Both the position numbers and the translations under genes were made by a program. A stretch of DNA of 64,000 bases, from assembly GCA_963971285.1 (NCBI GenBank), contig OZ020262.1, positions 4,218,082 through 4,282,081 of the forward strand. The letters run 5' to 3'. The notes beneath the pieces were generated by a model. That model had not been told where the DNA came from and did no database searches. It saw only the letters and a program-made list of their open reading frames with translations. Origin of the DNA: Astropecten irregularis. Lineage: Eukaryota; Echinodermata; Asteroidea; Paxillosida; Astropectinidae. This document shows positions 9,662 to 21,573 of the stretch, piece after piece (position 1 is the stretch's first letter; the number at the start of each line of letters is the position of its first letter).

Positions 9662-10108
9662 TTTGAAGTTGACGAAAAAACTGAAAAAATTGATCTACAT
9701 GTAAAAACACCATAAAGTCATATTGTGATGAAAGTGGTGGAGTCCAATAATTTGATCGATTCATTTGGCAATACATACAGTACATGAAGCCAACCTACAC
9801 CACATGGGAAATAACATCTCTGACAGTTCCCCTAACTGCTTTTAGCAATAACAATCCCCTAAAATCTTCTCATGGGATTTAGAAGATGAAGTTAGGGCTC
9901 AAGACTGATGCTGATTCTCAAAACCAACCACACATACAGCGAGTTGATTCTTGTAAAGCACTCGGGACAGACGGACCGACCCTCTTATCTTAAGCTCTCA
10001 GCTTTCCATGGTAACGTAATAGTGTAATTCATCGCAAAGCCAATAAAAACCCATTTTCCGGGTCACATGACCATCTGGCACCATCGCAATGTAAAAACCC
10101 CAGGAGTA

Positions 10109-10382
10109 TTAACCCTAACCCTCTGCACCTTCCACACAAGACAAGAGCTGCTTACCACGCATTACCACAGGGAGACTGGATATTAACCCTCACCCTCTGC
10201 ACCTACCACACAAGACACGAGCTGCTTACCACACATTACCACAGTCTCCACAGGGGGAACTGGATCATAGACCACGCATTACCACACTAATCATACTGTA
10301 GTGTATTGTGGTATTCAGGATACCACATTTACCACAGGGAAAACAATGTGTGGTAATCTGTGGTACGGAGGGTTCAGGTTAT
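10109..10382 (+). repeat. Dispersed repeat starting with telomere-like TTAACCCTAACCCT
   Basis: TTAACCCTAACCCTCTGCAC opens the unit, followed by CACACAAGACAAGAGCTGCT and repeated TTACCACA words; GGAGGGTTCAGGTTA closes it. The first 70 bp or so is tandemly duplicated. Other copies in this window are at 8211, 11944, 20391, 49485 and 60004. Confidence 0.8.
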
Positions 10383-10432
10383 AATGTAAACTGTGCTGAA
10401 AAAAGGGGTGTGGGATATTTTTTTGTCCTCCT

Positions 10433-10797
10433 TTAAAGGTTATATCATAGTTTGTTTTTTGTCAAAGAAATACAGATTCATGGGCACAATTATCAAGGAA
10501 GATACGGTAACAGTCATCTGTGAAAATTTCAGTCCCATACGGTGCCCACCTTTTGAGAAAACAGTGAAAACCAGCCACAGTATTTCTTAGGTCTTTTCTC
10601 TTTTATTTTTTCTCTTTAAAATATAAAAAACAAATTGTGGCCACTGGTTTTACTCATTTCTGGATAAATACAGCATTTCAGGCAGAGAAACTTTAATGGT
10701 ATGTTCCTACCATCACTATCTTTATACCCTGTTAGTTTGAGGTAAATCTGTGAAGATTTCTGTTTCGGTATTCTACCAAAGTATGATACTACCTTTA
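10433..10797 (+). mobile_element. TTAA-family MITE
   Basis: It has the same interior order as the copy at 8914. The left end TTAAAGGTTATATCATAG is slightly diverged; the right end AAGTATGATACTACCTTTAA is intact. Confidence 0.85.
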
Positions 10798-11943
10798 AGT
10801 CATAACCTTTTAATTAATAACTCCCCAAATTGAAACCGGGCTAAAGGGAACGGAACTCCAAGCCCTTCCCCTGAGCATGCAATATGAGAATCAGAGGATT
10901 AAAATTAATTGCATGGAAGCACTTCACATAGGGAAATAGGCTAATTGCAATTTGTCTGCACAACGTACACTCCACTGATTGTCTATATAAAGCTACAGCA
11001 CTAATTATATTTTATGAGAGAGACCTTTTCCGCCAAATGAAGCGAGAATGAGTTTCGGGCATGCCCCGAAAGCTTTCTACACTGAGAGCGAAATCTGTTC
11101 ATGATGAGGGGTAATAGAGGACTCTGCTTGACATTTTGAAAGGAAGGGGGTATTGGGATTGCTCTTTTAGCTACGAGCCGACACAACTTGGCACAAGGAG
11201 TATGCCTGTGGGCAATGACCCTTAGGCAAAAGGGTTTGACGTGTTTAGTGCCGGACGTCCTGCTCTTCGAAGAGGCAATAGTGACATGCACATTGATTCT
11301 AGCTGATTCTGAATATGGTCAAACTGTTGCATAGTCTATGCGATTAATTATGCAAACCAAACCAGCTCTGACTACTCTAAGTTTTGACCAATCAAGAGCA
11401 TCTACTATCGTACCGTTTGACGAGGCGTCTATCACGTAGATAGCTGCTGCTGAGCAGACGCGCAAAATTGACAAATCAACATCCTCCTTCACGATCCTGA
11501 CGGAAATGTTCTCAAAACAGATCTGATTGGCTGATTTTGCCGCGTTGCATAAAATTTGCATGCACGCATGTATCAGACGTTCGTACATAGTGACACGGAA
11601 AAGAATGGGTGATACTCAGACTATCGGACATGCTGCTCTTCGAAGAGGCAATAGTGATATGCACATTGATTCTAGCCCATTCTGAATATGGTCAAACTGT
11701 TGCAAGGAACTGTCCTAAATCCAGCCAAATGTATGCTGCATTATGAGGAACAGAATATCATCCAATCAAATACTGATACATGTAGCACTGCCGGGAGTCG
11801 TTAACATTGTGTTACATCATTCCTAATCAGAAGAAAGCTACATGTATGACATTGCACAATTGCTTCTCTCACATTCCCAATCCAAGTGGTTAATGTGATT
11901 GCCATTCGTGAATTCACTTTTTCCATTGCCTATGTCAAAACTT

Positions 11944-12116
11944 TTAACCCTAACCCACCACCATACCACACCCTCCCACATGTGCTTTTTCCTGTGGTGA
12001 ACGTCACACTGTGTGGTTTGTGTGGTGATGCACGATTTATGATCCAGTTCCCCCATGTGGTATATGTGGTAAGCAGCTCAATTGTCTTGTGTGGTAGGTG
12101 CAGAGGGTTAGGGTTG
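11944..12116 (-). repeat. Telomere-motif dispersed repeat, inverted copy
   Basis: On the plus strand it runs from TTAACCCTAACCCACC to GGTGCAGAGGGTTAGGGTTG. The interior has CACACTGTGTGGTTTGTG and ATGATCCAGTTCCCCC, the reverse complement of the family landmark GGGGGACTGGATCAT. Confidence 0.8.
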
Positions 12117-13886
12117 ATGGTAGAGAAAAACAAGGCTGGCTACCCATAGAAGGGTGTACGCGTATAAATGATGATGCCTTTTAATCGTCCCCAGAGAGAG
12201 GACAGGCTTTATTTGTGATTTTAAGTTTTCATCAGAAGGAACCAAAGAATTCAGTTAATTTGGGACTGATGGAAAGTCTAGGTCTTTGCATCCTGGCTAG
12301 GAAGCAAAGGACTACAAGGCACTTCCCTTGAATACATCCCCAACATACATCTCAAATTACAAACTACGTACATGTACATACTCATGTACTTGATTCATTA
12401 GTGAAAATTATAAGCTGATTGGTGCAAAAGACAAGTAAAAATAGCCAGCAATCCAACTCACTAATTGCAAAATTACTGCCTTCCTGTAGTATTAATCAGG
12501 CAGTACAAATGTTTGACACAGTAGTACAGGCACTCGAATTAACAGTTTGGATGGTGATTAAAATTGCTTTCGGCATCAGGCAAACTGCATTCAGCACCAG
12601 GCGTCAAGTTGTATCGTCAGATGGCTCAAACTCTTCAACATTTTTCTTTAAGTTGCATTGCCAAATAAGGATAAAAAAAGAACGACTACCCAAAAAAATA
12701 AGGGTCTTGGAGTGTGGTCGTGAAGTCCAAATAAGACAGTAGAATGCTGCTATAGCAAACATGGCTGTGTTTTGTACACAGAAATCGGGAGCCAAGGATT
12801 ATGTTCGTTATGGCTAAATATTTGATGGCAGCATTCCACTATCTTGCAGTTTCATGGATGTACATGTATGTAGTTTCATGGTATGTATAGTACGGGCACT
12901 GTTAACTGAGGTTTTTGGGGTACATGTACATGTATTTTTAGCAAAGGGATGCTATTGACATCTACTTGATGAAGATATGTTTGCATGTGTCATGCCAAAA
13001 CTGCCTACATAATATTAGCACGTACATTATGTCTAAAAATGGATGCACACCAGGAATAGACTGTGAATTACATACATTTTATAAAGCCACGTACAGTATA
13101 CATAAAATGTACATATCTACAAAACCCAAGGTATACCGTACATGTACATTGTACAATACATGTATCAAGTCTCATAATATACATATTTTGGACACATGAA
13201 GCCCTATTTAATAAACACAATAAATGTGTCCTAACAGCATTTAGAGATACAGGCTATGCATGGTGGAAGTACATAGCGTAATAGGTTTGCGGTGTCAACA
13301 TCATGTGACATATAGTGTATATCTCTTTTGTGAGTAAAAAGAGCTGGTTAACTAGCAGCATTGAGAGATTTCAGGTTATTCTGTCTGTACTGCTCTGAAA
13401 CATTGAGTCCAATCGGTTCTACGACTTATACATGTACATCACCCAACAGTTACAACATATGTATACATGTATGCATACAAGTGGCCCTGTCATGCGTGTT
13501 GGTTAAATACAACGGAGGTGCTGTGGTTATGTTGGTTTCCTGCATTTTAAACTGGCGTACAACTACTGCCACTAGGAATGCAGTTGGACCAATGGTGTGT
13601 CTCCTATGTGGACTGACATACATGTGAGACATGGATGGGCAGCTGGGATGGACCAAGCTGAAGCCAGGGGTTAGATTGGATAATTAGCCATTTTGGTTTT
13701 TGTAGTTCAACAGCATTATGTGTAGAAGAGCTACATGTAAGGTTACATATTGGAACTACATGTACCTTTAACTATCATGTTCATACATGATACACAACAA
13801 GCGGTCTATTTTGGCTCAAAAATCAAAATTATTTTAAGTTCTCTGATCTCGCCCACACACCATTGCCAAGTGCTGCCATGTGGACG

Positions 13887-13960
13887 AAGCGGCAAATGGG
13901 CCAAATGGGCGAAGTGGCAAATGGGCAAAGTGGCAAATGGATGAAGTGGCAAATGGGCTT
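13887..13960. repeat. Short tandem array of GGCAAATGGGC-type units
   Basis: About four to five units of AAGTGGCAAATGGGCA and its variants. The 64-codon frame across it is not considered real. Confidence 0.75.
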
Positions 13961-15880
13961 AGTGACTGTTAAACCTGATCTCTCAGTACATACACACGTG
14001 TACGACTGTACGTGGGACAAAATCTTAAATTACTGGGGGTAAAAAATACACGCACCACAACTTGCTTAATTTTTAGTACGAAAAGTTGATGCTCTATATA
14101 ATGCTGCATTAATGAACAGTTTCCCCAAATCATGATAACTTGCAATTTCCTAATCATCACTTGACACTTTTACAAATAAAATCTGCTGAAACACGAAGCA
14201 AATATTGCCACAATTTCGCACTGACAGGAGCAAGACTTGGACGTTTCAATTTTCATATTCCGGCCATAACCTTCAGACCGCGGTCTGCCAAATAATGATT
14301 AATTAAGACAGAGGGGCGTTACCCGAATTCCCATGAACTCTTTCACAGTGAGTGAACTGCCACGCAATTGCTATTTCGTAATGCAAGCCAGACGTCCCTG
14401 CTCATCAACCAAAGGGGTGGTGAACTCTGATAAGAACCTGCCAATGTCTCTTCACCGAGAGCTCGCCTACTCAACTTAGAAGTACCCGCCCACATTTCGG
14501 TTGTTATCTGCATGTATTAATGGATTTTTCTTCCTGCGTTTAATCCCGGACCTGATTTCCTGATTTAATCGAGATTTTGTCATTACAGAAATCTCTGTGA
14601 TGGGTTTGAGGCGAGGATGATGGCTATAAATTACAAGTCCCATCCTGTTGGAGAGTTGAGGGAATGGAAAGATAAGGGAGCGCAGAGGGAGTAGGCATGG
14701 CAAGATGCACTGCAAACTTCCACCCAAACCAATTAAACCACCTAGTACCTTTAGAATCTGGGTTCGCTGCACCATGTTGGGTCCTAATTTGTCTTTTCGT
14801 GCCGGTAAAATGCACCTGTGAAATATCCTTCAATATTACTCATTACAAGCGTGATCCAAATCCGTCCCTCACGTGAGGGATGGACATCGGTGCACTAATT
14901 GCTTCGCCAAAGATTTCTTGAATACTTATTGCCAGTAAAAAACATGTGAATGTTTAGCCCTTACACCAGTGCAAGTTGGGCACATGCCATTTTCAATTTG
15001 TCTATTTGGGGTTTTTTTTAAGGAAGATTTTAGGGCATGAGGGACGGACATCAATAAAAATGACTACCTAATTCACCCGAGTTTACAGATATTTTGTTAT
15101 TAAAATTTTGAAATATTTTCAACTTTGATGAATTAAATATTGTAAAAAATTACCCTTAGATAAGAAAAATATTATCCTTTCTTCATGAAAAGAAGTAATT
15201 TTTAAGGGTGTTGAAGGAATTTTAATTTATTTTTTGAATGTTACCTAATTTTGGATCATGCTCTGTTTGCAGTTGTGCGGACACGTTCCATACACCTAGC
15301 ATTAACACATGCAGTGCACACCTTGAACACTTCCCTTGAACACACACCCAGACCCAATGTCAATGCAACAAGTATTTGGACTGCACAAATGATGTCATGA
15401 TATCATAATTTGAACGGGGGTCTATAAACATAAACCCCAATTAAAATAAACTCTTAGCAAGTCTTGCTCAGTTTTATCCTTATATTCCTTTTCCTTCGGG
15501 ATTTCTGTTACAGTGATGTGACAGGATTTCGTCCCGGCAATGAGGTTACACCCAAAAGACTAACAGATCTGCACATCACGCGTTTGCTCGTCATCGAGGG
15601 AACGATGCACGTATCTGTCATTCGTCTTGCGACCCCAGGGGAGCACTGACAATGTATCACGGAACATGGTATACAACTCATACCTCTGAGCTAGAATTGT
15701 CACATTCAAGAGCATACATACTGGAATTTGTATCCTTGTGGAGACATGGCTTTGTTCTTGTGTACTTTGAACACTCTCTGAAGAACAGAATTGAAATCGC
15801 TCCCATTTGAACCAGAATCACTTTCCTGGGTTGAAATGTCTAGCGACCATCCCTTATACATGGATAAAATACTTCTCTTA

Positions 15881-16273
15881 AGCCCTGTCCACACTGGACT
15901 TTTTTGGGGGGCAAAGTTACTGAGACGTTGGGTACTTTACCCATTTTAAGTCCAGTGCGGACGTCTCAGGAAGTCTACCTCTCAGTTACTTTGCCCGAGC
16001 CGCGCGGGTATTTCTACCAGCCATCATCTGCCCGGGTAGAATGCGCGAGACACTTTACCCGAGACGACAAGTCCAGTGCGGACAGTGCGAGTCGGGTACC
16101 CGCATGAGCCTAGTATTGTCAGCTCGGTAATTCTTCCGTGCGTGCACGGTTAAGTTACCCTAGTCAAAAGTCCAAGTGCGAAGTACTGCGAACACTGGTA
16201 AAATTTGCCCATTTTTCATTTACCCATCGGCTAGGAGAAATCCTGGAAAAAAAAGTCCAGTGCAGACAGGGCT
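15881..16273. mobile_element. 393-bp TTA-flanked MITE, copy 1
   Basis: Ends are AGCCCTGTCC(AC)ACTGGACTTT and AAAGTCCAGTGCAGACAGGG+CT, flanked by TTA at 15878-15880 and 16274-16276. The interior repeats AAGTCCAGTGCGGAC several times in both orientations. A 3-bp TTA/TAA duplication is typical of PIF/Harbinger-type elements. Confidence 0.85.
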
Positions 16274-17587
16274 TTAGTGACTGATTAGTATACCTTGGAA
16301 ATTCCTCCTTTTTGAGTTAATTCCAAACGTTAGTCCTGTGAAAACCTTGTAGAGACCTATGCACCTTTAGAATTTTCCTGTGGAGACATACTGGTATTGT
16401 GCTCGGTCTCTATAAGGCACAAGTGGTGGCCTGATACGGACATGAATGTGTCATGGTTTGAGCAAAGCGGCCTCGTCCAATTACAACGCAGAGTCTTGAC
16501 ACAATGAGGTTGACAGATGTCCTAGATCGTCGGTACCATGAAGGGAAAGGAGCCTGGAGGCTTGGGCTACCTCTTCAATTATGACAAGCCTGGCATGGCA
16601 TGCTTGATGCAGTTGGGTTCTTCCAACCATGACGCTAACTTGCCTTGTCCAACTTTCCCTAGCCTCACCATTTTATCGTATTGAAAATCATATGTATCAC
16701 AATTTCATAAAGGTAAAGTTACTTAAAGGTTTCAGGGCTGTGATTGTACTAGCATAAAAAATCAACCATTTTATCGTATTGAAAATCACATTAAAGTTAT
16801 ACTTAAAGGTTTACTGATAATCAAATACGGGAAAGGGATGAAAGTGCTTTAAGATTATTGCTTAACGCATTATTATGTGAGTGCTTACTTTTGATCAAAA
16901 AGTAAACAAAAAATCAGTAATTGTACGCCCCGACCCCCATAAAGCCCCCCTTGGAACCGATCGCCCTTCGCCCTTTTGTCACATCGTCCACACACCACTT
17001 GGGTTTGGTTAATAGTTTGGCAAATAGTTTATGGACAATGTGGACGATGACGTAAAGCCCCCAAAACTCCTTCTGATTTGCACTGTGCAGTGCCCTTTTA
17101 AAGGCTCTGTGCCCAAATTATGTAACTTTGCCAACTGCTAAACCAGTTCACATATAATATCCATGTTGTATACCGGGGGGGGGGTAGTCTCTTTTTCTCA
17201 CAGAGGGTGGAGTGTCCCTTTAATGGCCATCTGAACCCACAGTGAATGTACTTCACATGATAACGGTAACATTCCCCGGCGCTCATGATAAGGTACATGC
17301 AGCACAGGTCAACATGAGTCATGCCACACACACTGTGGGAAGCACTGGAGGACCACTCATATCCTCGACAGGATGACCGGGTCAATATGGCATGTAACAC
17401 AGAGCGGCGGAGATTCCCCGACCACCTCAAAGGGGGATAGATGAAAGACAGAGCCTGGGCCGGGATCAGGACTTGAATTTGATACATCCTGGTCCCAATT
17501 TGACGGCGCTGTTTAAAAACTGGCACACAACGCTTTCTACTGGTACTGTACCACAATGTAACAAGCTATTCAAGCTATTCGGGGATA

Positions 17588-17740
17588 GGCCTAGGTCCTT
17601 CTCCCAAGTCCTACGATCAATCGCAACTCGAGTTACGAAGGATAACCCATCGTATCCTCCGAGTTTTACTTGGGGCTGCAAATGCATCAGAATTGCTATG
17701 ATTGATAGTAATTTACGATGATGTTTGGTGAAAGCGACCC
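17588..17740. repeat. 150-bp CTACGAT family, copy 2
   Basis: AGTCCTACGATCAATCGCAA, TACGAAGGATAACCCATCGT and TAATTTACGATGATG mark the unit; it ends in GGTGAAAGCGACCCC. Confidence 0.7.
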
Positions 17741-17915
17741 CTGCCTTGTGGAATGAGTTACCATTGGGAGTTGAGATTGTTTCAGGAATGTAAATTATGG
17801 CCCGATGACCGGGATAATAATAATGTACAGCGCTTTGATCTTCTTGGAAAGGCGCTTAATAAATGCCCGTTATTCTTATTATCATTATTGAAAAATTCAT
17901 CAAATTATTAGTGCT

Positions 17916-18058
17916 GGGGTCCATTTCACAAAGCCTTACGATCAATCTTAACTTGAGTATTAACAAAGAATAAATCATCGTATACTTTAACTTCAATGCA
18001 TCATAAGTCCTACGATTGATAGTATAAAGTTACGATGAGATTGGTGAAATTGTTCCCT
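17916..18058. repeat. 150-bp CTACGAT family, copy 3
   Basis: It starts GGGGTCCATTTCACAAAGCC, has ATCATAAGTCCTACGATTG-like sequence and ends AGATTGGTGAAATTGTTCCC. The ends are inverted relative to each other. Confidence 0.7.
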
Positions 18059-20390
18059 GCAATCATAATACAAATGTATGGCATGGTCCTAACTCAAAAA
18101 TGCAATGAAGGAACTCCTTAATCCACATGATGGCAATCTGGTTTGACATTCAGAGTGTGCTAAATGCAGCTCAGGACAGGGAGAATCTTGATGGAAAGGA
18201 ACTGGGAATCTCGCATATAATCTGAGAGTCTTTTCAGGGTGGTGCATTTTCTTGATCCAACAAGAGCAATGTGTGGAAGCCTCAGGGTAATCCTGATTGA
18301 ATGCAACATGTGGCTGGCCTAGATCTCTGCCAAGGGTTGTGGTTAAGGTCAGTGGGAGATCTATTAATACAGAAATATGGATTTGAATGGCTATGGCTGT
18401 GGCTATGGCTGGGGCTATTGCGAGAGAAACTTGAATACTGGTCAGGCCTAGCCGTTGAAAAGCCTGGCCAGGCTCAGGCCGTCAGAACTGAAATCTTCCC
18501 TTTCCTACCTGTGAACTTCAATACAACAGAGCTGCTTACAACCAATAAAGCCAGAACACTGGATGGCCTGGCCAGACTGACATCCTGCTCACATCAAGTC
18601 TGAGATGTGGATATACATGTAGGCCAGCTTTAATAAAAGGGATGCATTGTACACCCCATGACCAAAGTTCGGTTACAGTAGGCACAGAGCCTGAGTAAAG
18701 CCCAGGTCTGGCCTGGCTTTTCAGTGGCTATGCCCAACCAGAAGTTTCTCTCCCTAAGTTAATTTTGAAATAAACCTTGGACAAAATGAGCATGTTGGCA
18801 CGCTGCAAATGTGCAATCTGGTGGCACTGAATATGCAGAACTGTAATTTCTCCTATGAAGATATGAGAGGGTTCTATTAATGGCACTGGGCACAAAACCA
18901 AGTTCCAGCTAAAAATATGTTAAAAGGACGGAAACATGTTGGAAAGGCCAGTAAAACATCAAGTAAACATGTATGTGAAGCATGTAAAGGGCAGTACTAA
19001 CGGGCCTTTATGAGGGAAATCACCTAACACAATGTCCAAAAAGGGCCCAAAAGGCCACTAAAGGTGAGGCTAAACAGTAAATAAAGGGAAAATTGAGAGC
19101 ATAGGATATTAGGAGGAAGTAAGATGAGTGTTTGTGTTATGTTTAAACTGAGATTGTAAGTCATAGGTAAGGGGGAAACATGTTGCAGGTAAAAAGTTCC
19201 ATAGTGTGTTGGAAGAAGCTGGGAGAATACATGTACCTCACAGTAATGATGTTTGGTACCGTAACTGCATATGGTTGCAAACGAACAGAAAAATGTGCGA
19301 TGTGAGCCTTGGGACGATCTTGAGGAACTACAGCCGAAATGCTATTGGAGCATATGGTGTAAGATAGGCTTGGGCGATTCCAGCATTTTCAGAATCAGAA
19401 TCAGAATTCTGATTCCAGGCTGGAATCGCGATTCCAATTTCGGCGGCAAAAATAACGTTGAAATATCGAAACAGCACTATTTGTGGTTTTGCAAAAACCA
19501 CAGACAAAACACAGACAGTGCCGCATGCAGTTAAGCTCTTCGATGCATAAACATCAGCCAGGCTTTATTTCTTTGAATAATGTCAGAATCGTTTCAGTTG
19601 GTTCAATGATCCAACAACCCAAGAATGGCTCAGCGCATTTTGGAATTGAAGCTCAAAATTAAAAAAAAAAAATCAATTCACAGAATCAATTCCTCAACAA
19701 AGTGGAATCGCCATTCTGATTCCAAATTTGGAATCGATTCTCATAGATTCCAACATGGAATCTCCTAAGCCTAGTGTAAGAGTGATTGCAACGTGGATCC
19801 CAAGATTTTATGGAAGAAAGGCCAATTCCCCTGCTGTATCTTATCTAATGGCAATAACAAGTGACAAGTTGAAGCCCCATCACAGAACCCCACAGAGAGG
19901 ATGAATCTAGAGTTTCGTGATAAAAGACACCTTCGATTTGCCCCTCTCTATAAATAACGCCGGAAACAAACAATTTTCTGATCACAACTCGACATATTTA
20001 CGACCATCAACGTCAGAGACAAAATTATTATTCACCCCTTCCAGGTTTCAAAAATTTCACGTCCAATTTGATATGTCAACCGTGGGTTGATTTGTTTTCC
20101 CCCTTGTTTTCGTTATTCTTGATCGGTTCAGTTCCTGCGCGATAACATCGAGTTGATGTTTTTTTCATCTTCATCGTTTCGTGGTTTTTTATGATTCCTT
20201 TCCTGCCTGTGAAAGAAAGCATGACCATTCCGTTGAGATAGTCCATGGATCACGGTGACATGAAGTACACAGGGGGTAGAGTCAATACTTCCTGAATCCG
20301 TGGATCGGGAATCTTCTCAGGGGGAATAAAGAGAGAAATGGCGAAGAAGAAGAAAAGTCTGCAGGCAGGAAAGTCATGCTTTCTTATATC

Positions 20391-20572
20391 AACCCTAACC
20401 CACCTTCATAGCACAGTTTACCACACATGCTGTTTTCATGAATACCACAATACACCACAGTGTGGTTTTCACGGTAATGCATGGATTACATGTATGATCC
20501 AGTTCTTTGGTAGTGGTAGTGTGTGGTAAGCAGCTCTTGTATTGTGTGGTACTTGCAGAGGGTTAGGGTTAA
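20391..20572 (-). repeat. Telomere-motif dispersed repeat, inverted copy
   Basis: AACCCTAACCCACCTTC opens and TGCAGAGGGTTAGGGTT closes the unit; the interior is CACCACAGTGTGGTTTTC and GTGGTAAGCAGCTCTTG. Confidence 0.8.
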
Positions 20573-20902
20573 ACCGTGGGAATTTGCTTTGGTGACCCTG
20601 GGGCCAATTTCATGGCTGCTTAAGCACAACATTTCTTTAAACATGAAATGTTTTTGATGATCAAACAGTCAATACAAGTAATAAACTGCTGCAAACTGCT
20701 CATCAGTCCAACAATGACCTGAAATTCATGAAATGCTTGGAGTTACATGTAGGAAGGCCTGACACGTTTTGATCACAACAGGATCTTTCTCAAAGCCAAA
20801 ATGACAAGAGGATAAGAACATGCAAGTAAAGATACAAATAAATGGATGAGAGGATCAGGAAAACCATGTACACGTATTGCACTCTTTCTTCCTGTACATG
20901 TA

Positions 20903-20956
20903 GGTCCCAATTTCACAGCGCTACTAAGCACATCAATTTGCTTAGCACAAAAATAT
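20903..20956. mobile_element. CAGGGGCC-family MITE, left part, split by gypsy insertion
   Basis: GTCCCAATTTCACAGCG...AAGCAC is the left end of a family whose full ends read CAGGGGCCAATTTCATAGAG. The remainder (28507-28700) resumes after the retrotransposon with the family interior (GATGTTCATGGTCAGTCAAC) and the end GTGAAATTGGCCCCTG. Confidence 0.82.
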
Positions 20957-21416
20957 TGTTGTGATTTTACATGATTGCATTGTTGTATTAATTAATTATC
21001 CTAAAGCCCGCCGAGCGCTCATGCCGCCGCTAGCTGCACGCAAGCTACACTTGACCATGATTGTATATTGCCGCTGCGTGCAGAGAAGCGTTCGCTGCGC
21101 GAGCTGCGCTAGCGCCCTCTTGCGATGCCGCGCGTGTAATTGCTTTGCCGCGCCACACGCGCGCTGCGCTGCTCATGTCTTATGTTTCCTCCTTTATATT
21201 TGTTGTGATAATGTTTTGTTCTTTATTCGATGTTCTTGATATACAAATGTGTAATGATTTAGAATGTTGACAGTTTGATAGTTGGACAGCTTGGCTGAAG
21301 TTGCGGTCAGGTAATTTTGGTCTGCCAAATAAATAAGTGATTACTGTTGTTGATGCAAAATATCGTGTCAGTTTTCATTCTTTAATTGCCTCCTCCCGAC
21401 GGCCGAATTCACCACA
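20957..21416 (+). repeat. 5' LTR of the gypsy element
   Basis: The LTR is 460 bp, begins TGTTGTGATT and ends ATTCACCACA, thus following the TG...CA rule. It has a very CpG-rich, GCGC-laden segment (about 21005-21180) followed by an A/T-rich half. A poly(A) signal AATAAA lies in CCAAATAAATAAG near 21327-21338. The 92-codon and 69-codon frames inside it recur in the other LTR and are not considered genes. Confidence 0.95.
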
Positions 21417-21419
21417 AAT

Positions 21420-21436
21420 TGGTGGCAGCGGTGGGA
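21420..21436 (+). other. Primer-binding site, tRNA-Leu type
   Basis: Three bases after the 5' LTR comes TGGTGGCAGCGGTGGGA. Its reverse complement, TCCCACCGCTGCCACCA, matches the T-arm/acceptor 3' end of common metazoan tRNA-Leu plus the added CCA, as I recall it. A 17-base match at this position identifies the minus-strand primer for reverse transcription. Confidence 0.9.
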
Positions 21437-21573
21437 CGATATTTGCCGTTGGGACGATTGGATTATACAGCCGTTTGGATATATGTGACGTAGGGCCTAT
21501 GGATATATATTTGCCGTGGATTTCTTACCTGGATCTGTTTGTGGCTTATGTTCTACGGATTTCGAAGGAGTAA

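Noticed and set aside
17098-17556. 152-codon minus-strand frame, and a similar one at 32194-32652
   Set aside because: No conserved family motifs, low-complexity or random composition, and no splice or promoter context. Frames of this length are expected by chance in 64 kb.
20961-21239. Cys/Ala-rich 92-codon frame, repeated at 28036-28329
   Set aside because: Both lie inside the identical LTRs of the gypsy element, cover the CpG-rich part, and have no homology that I recognise.
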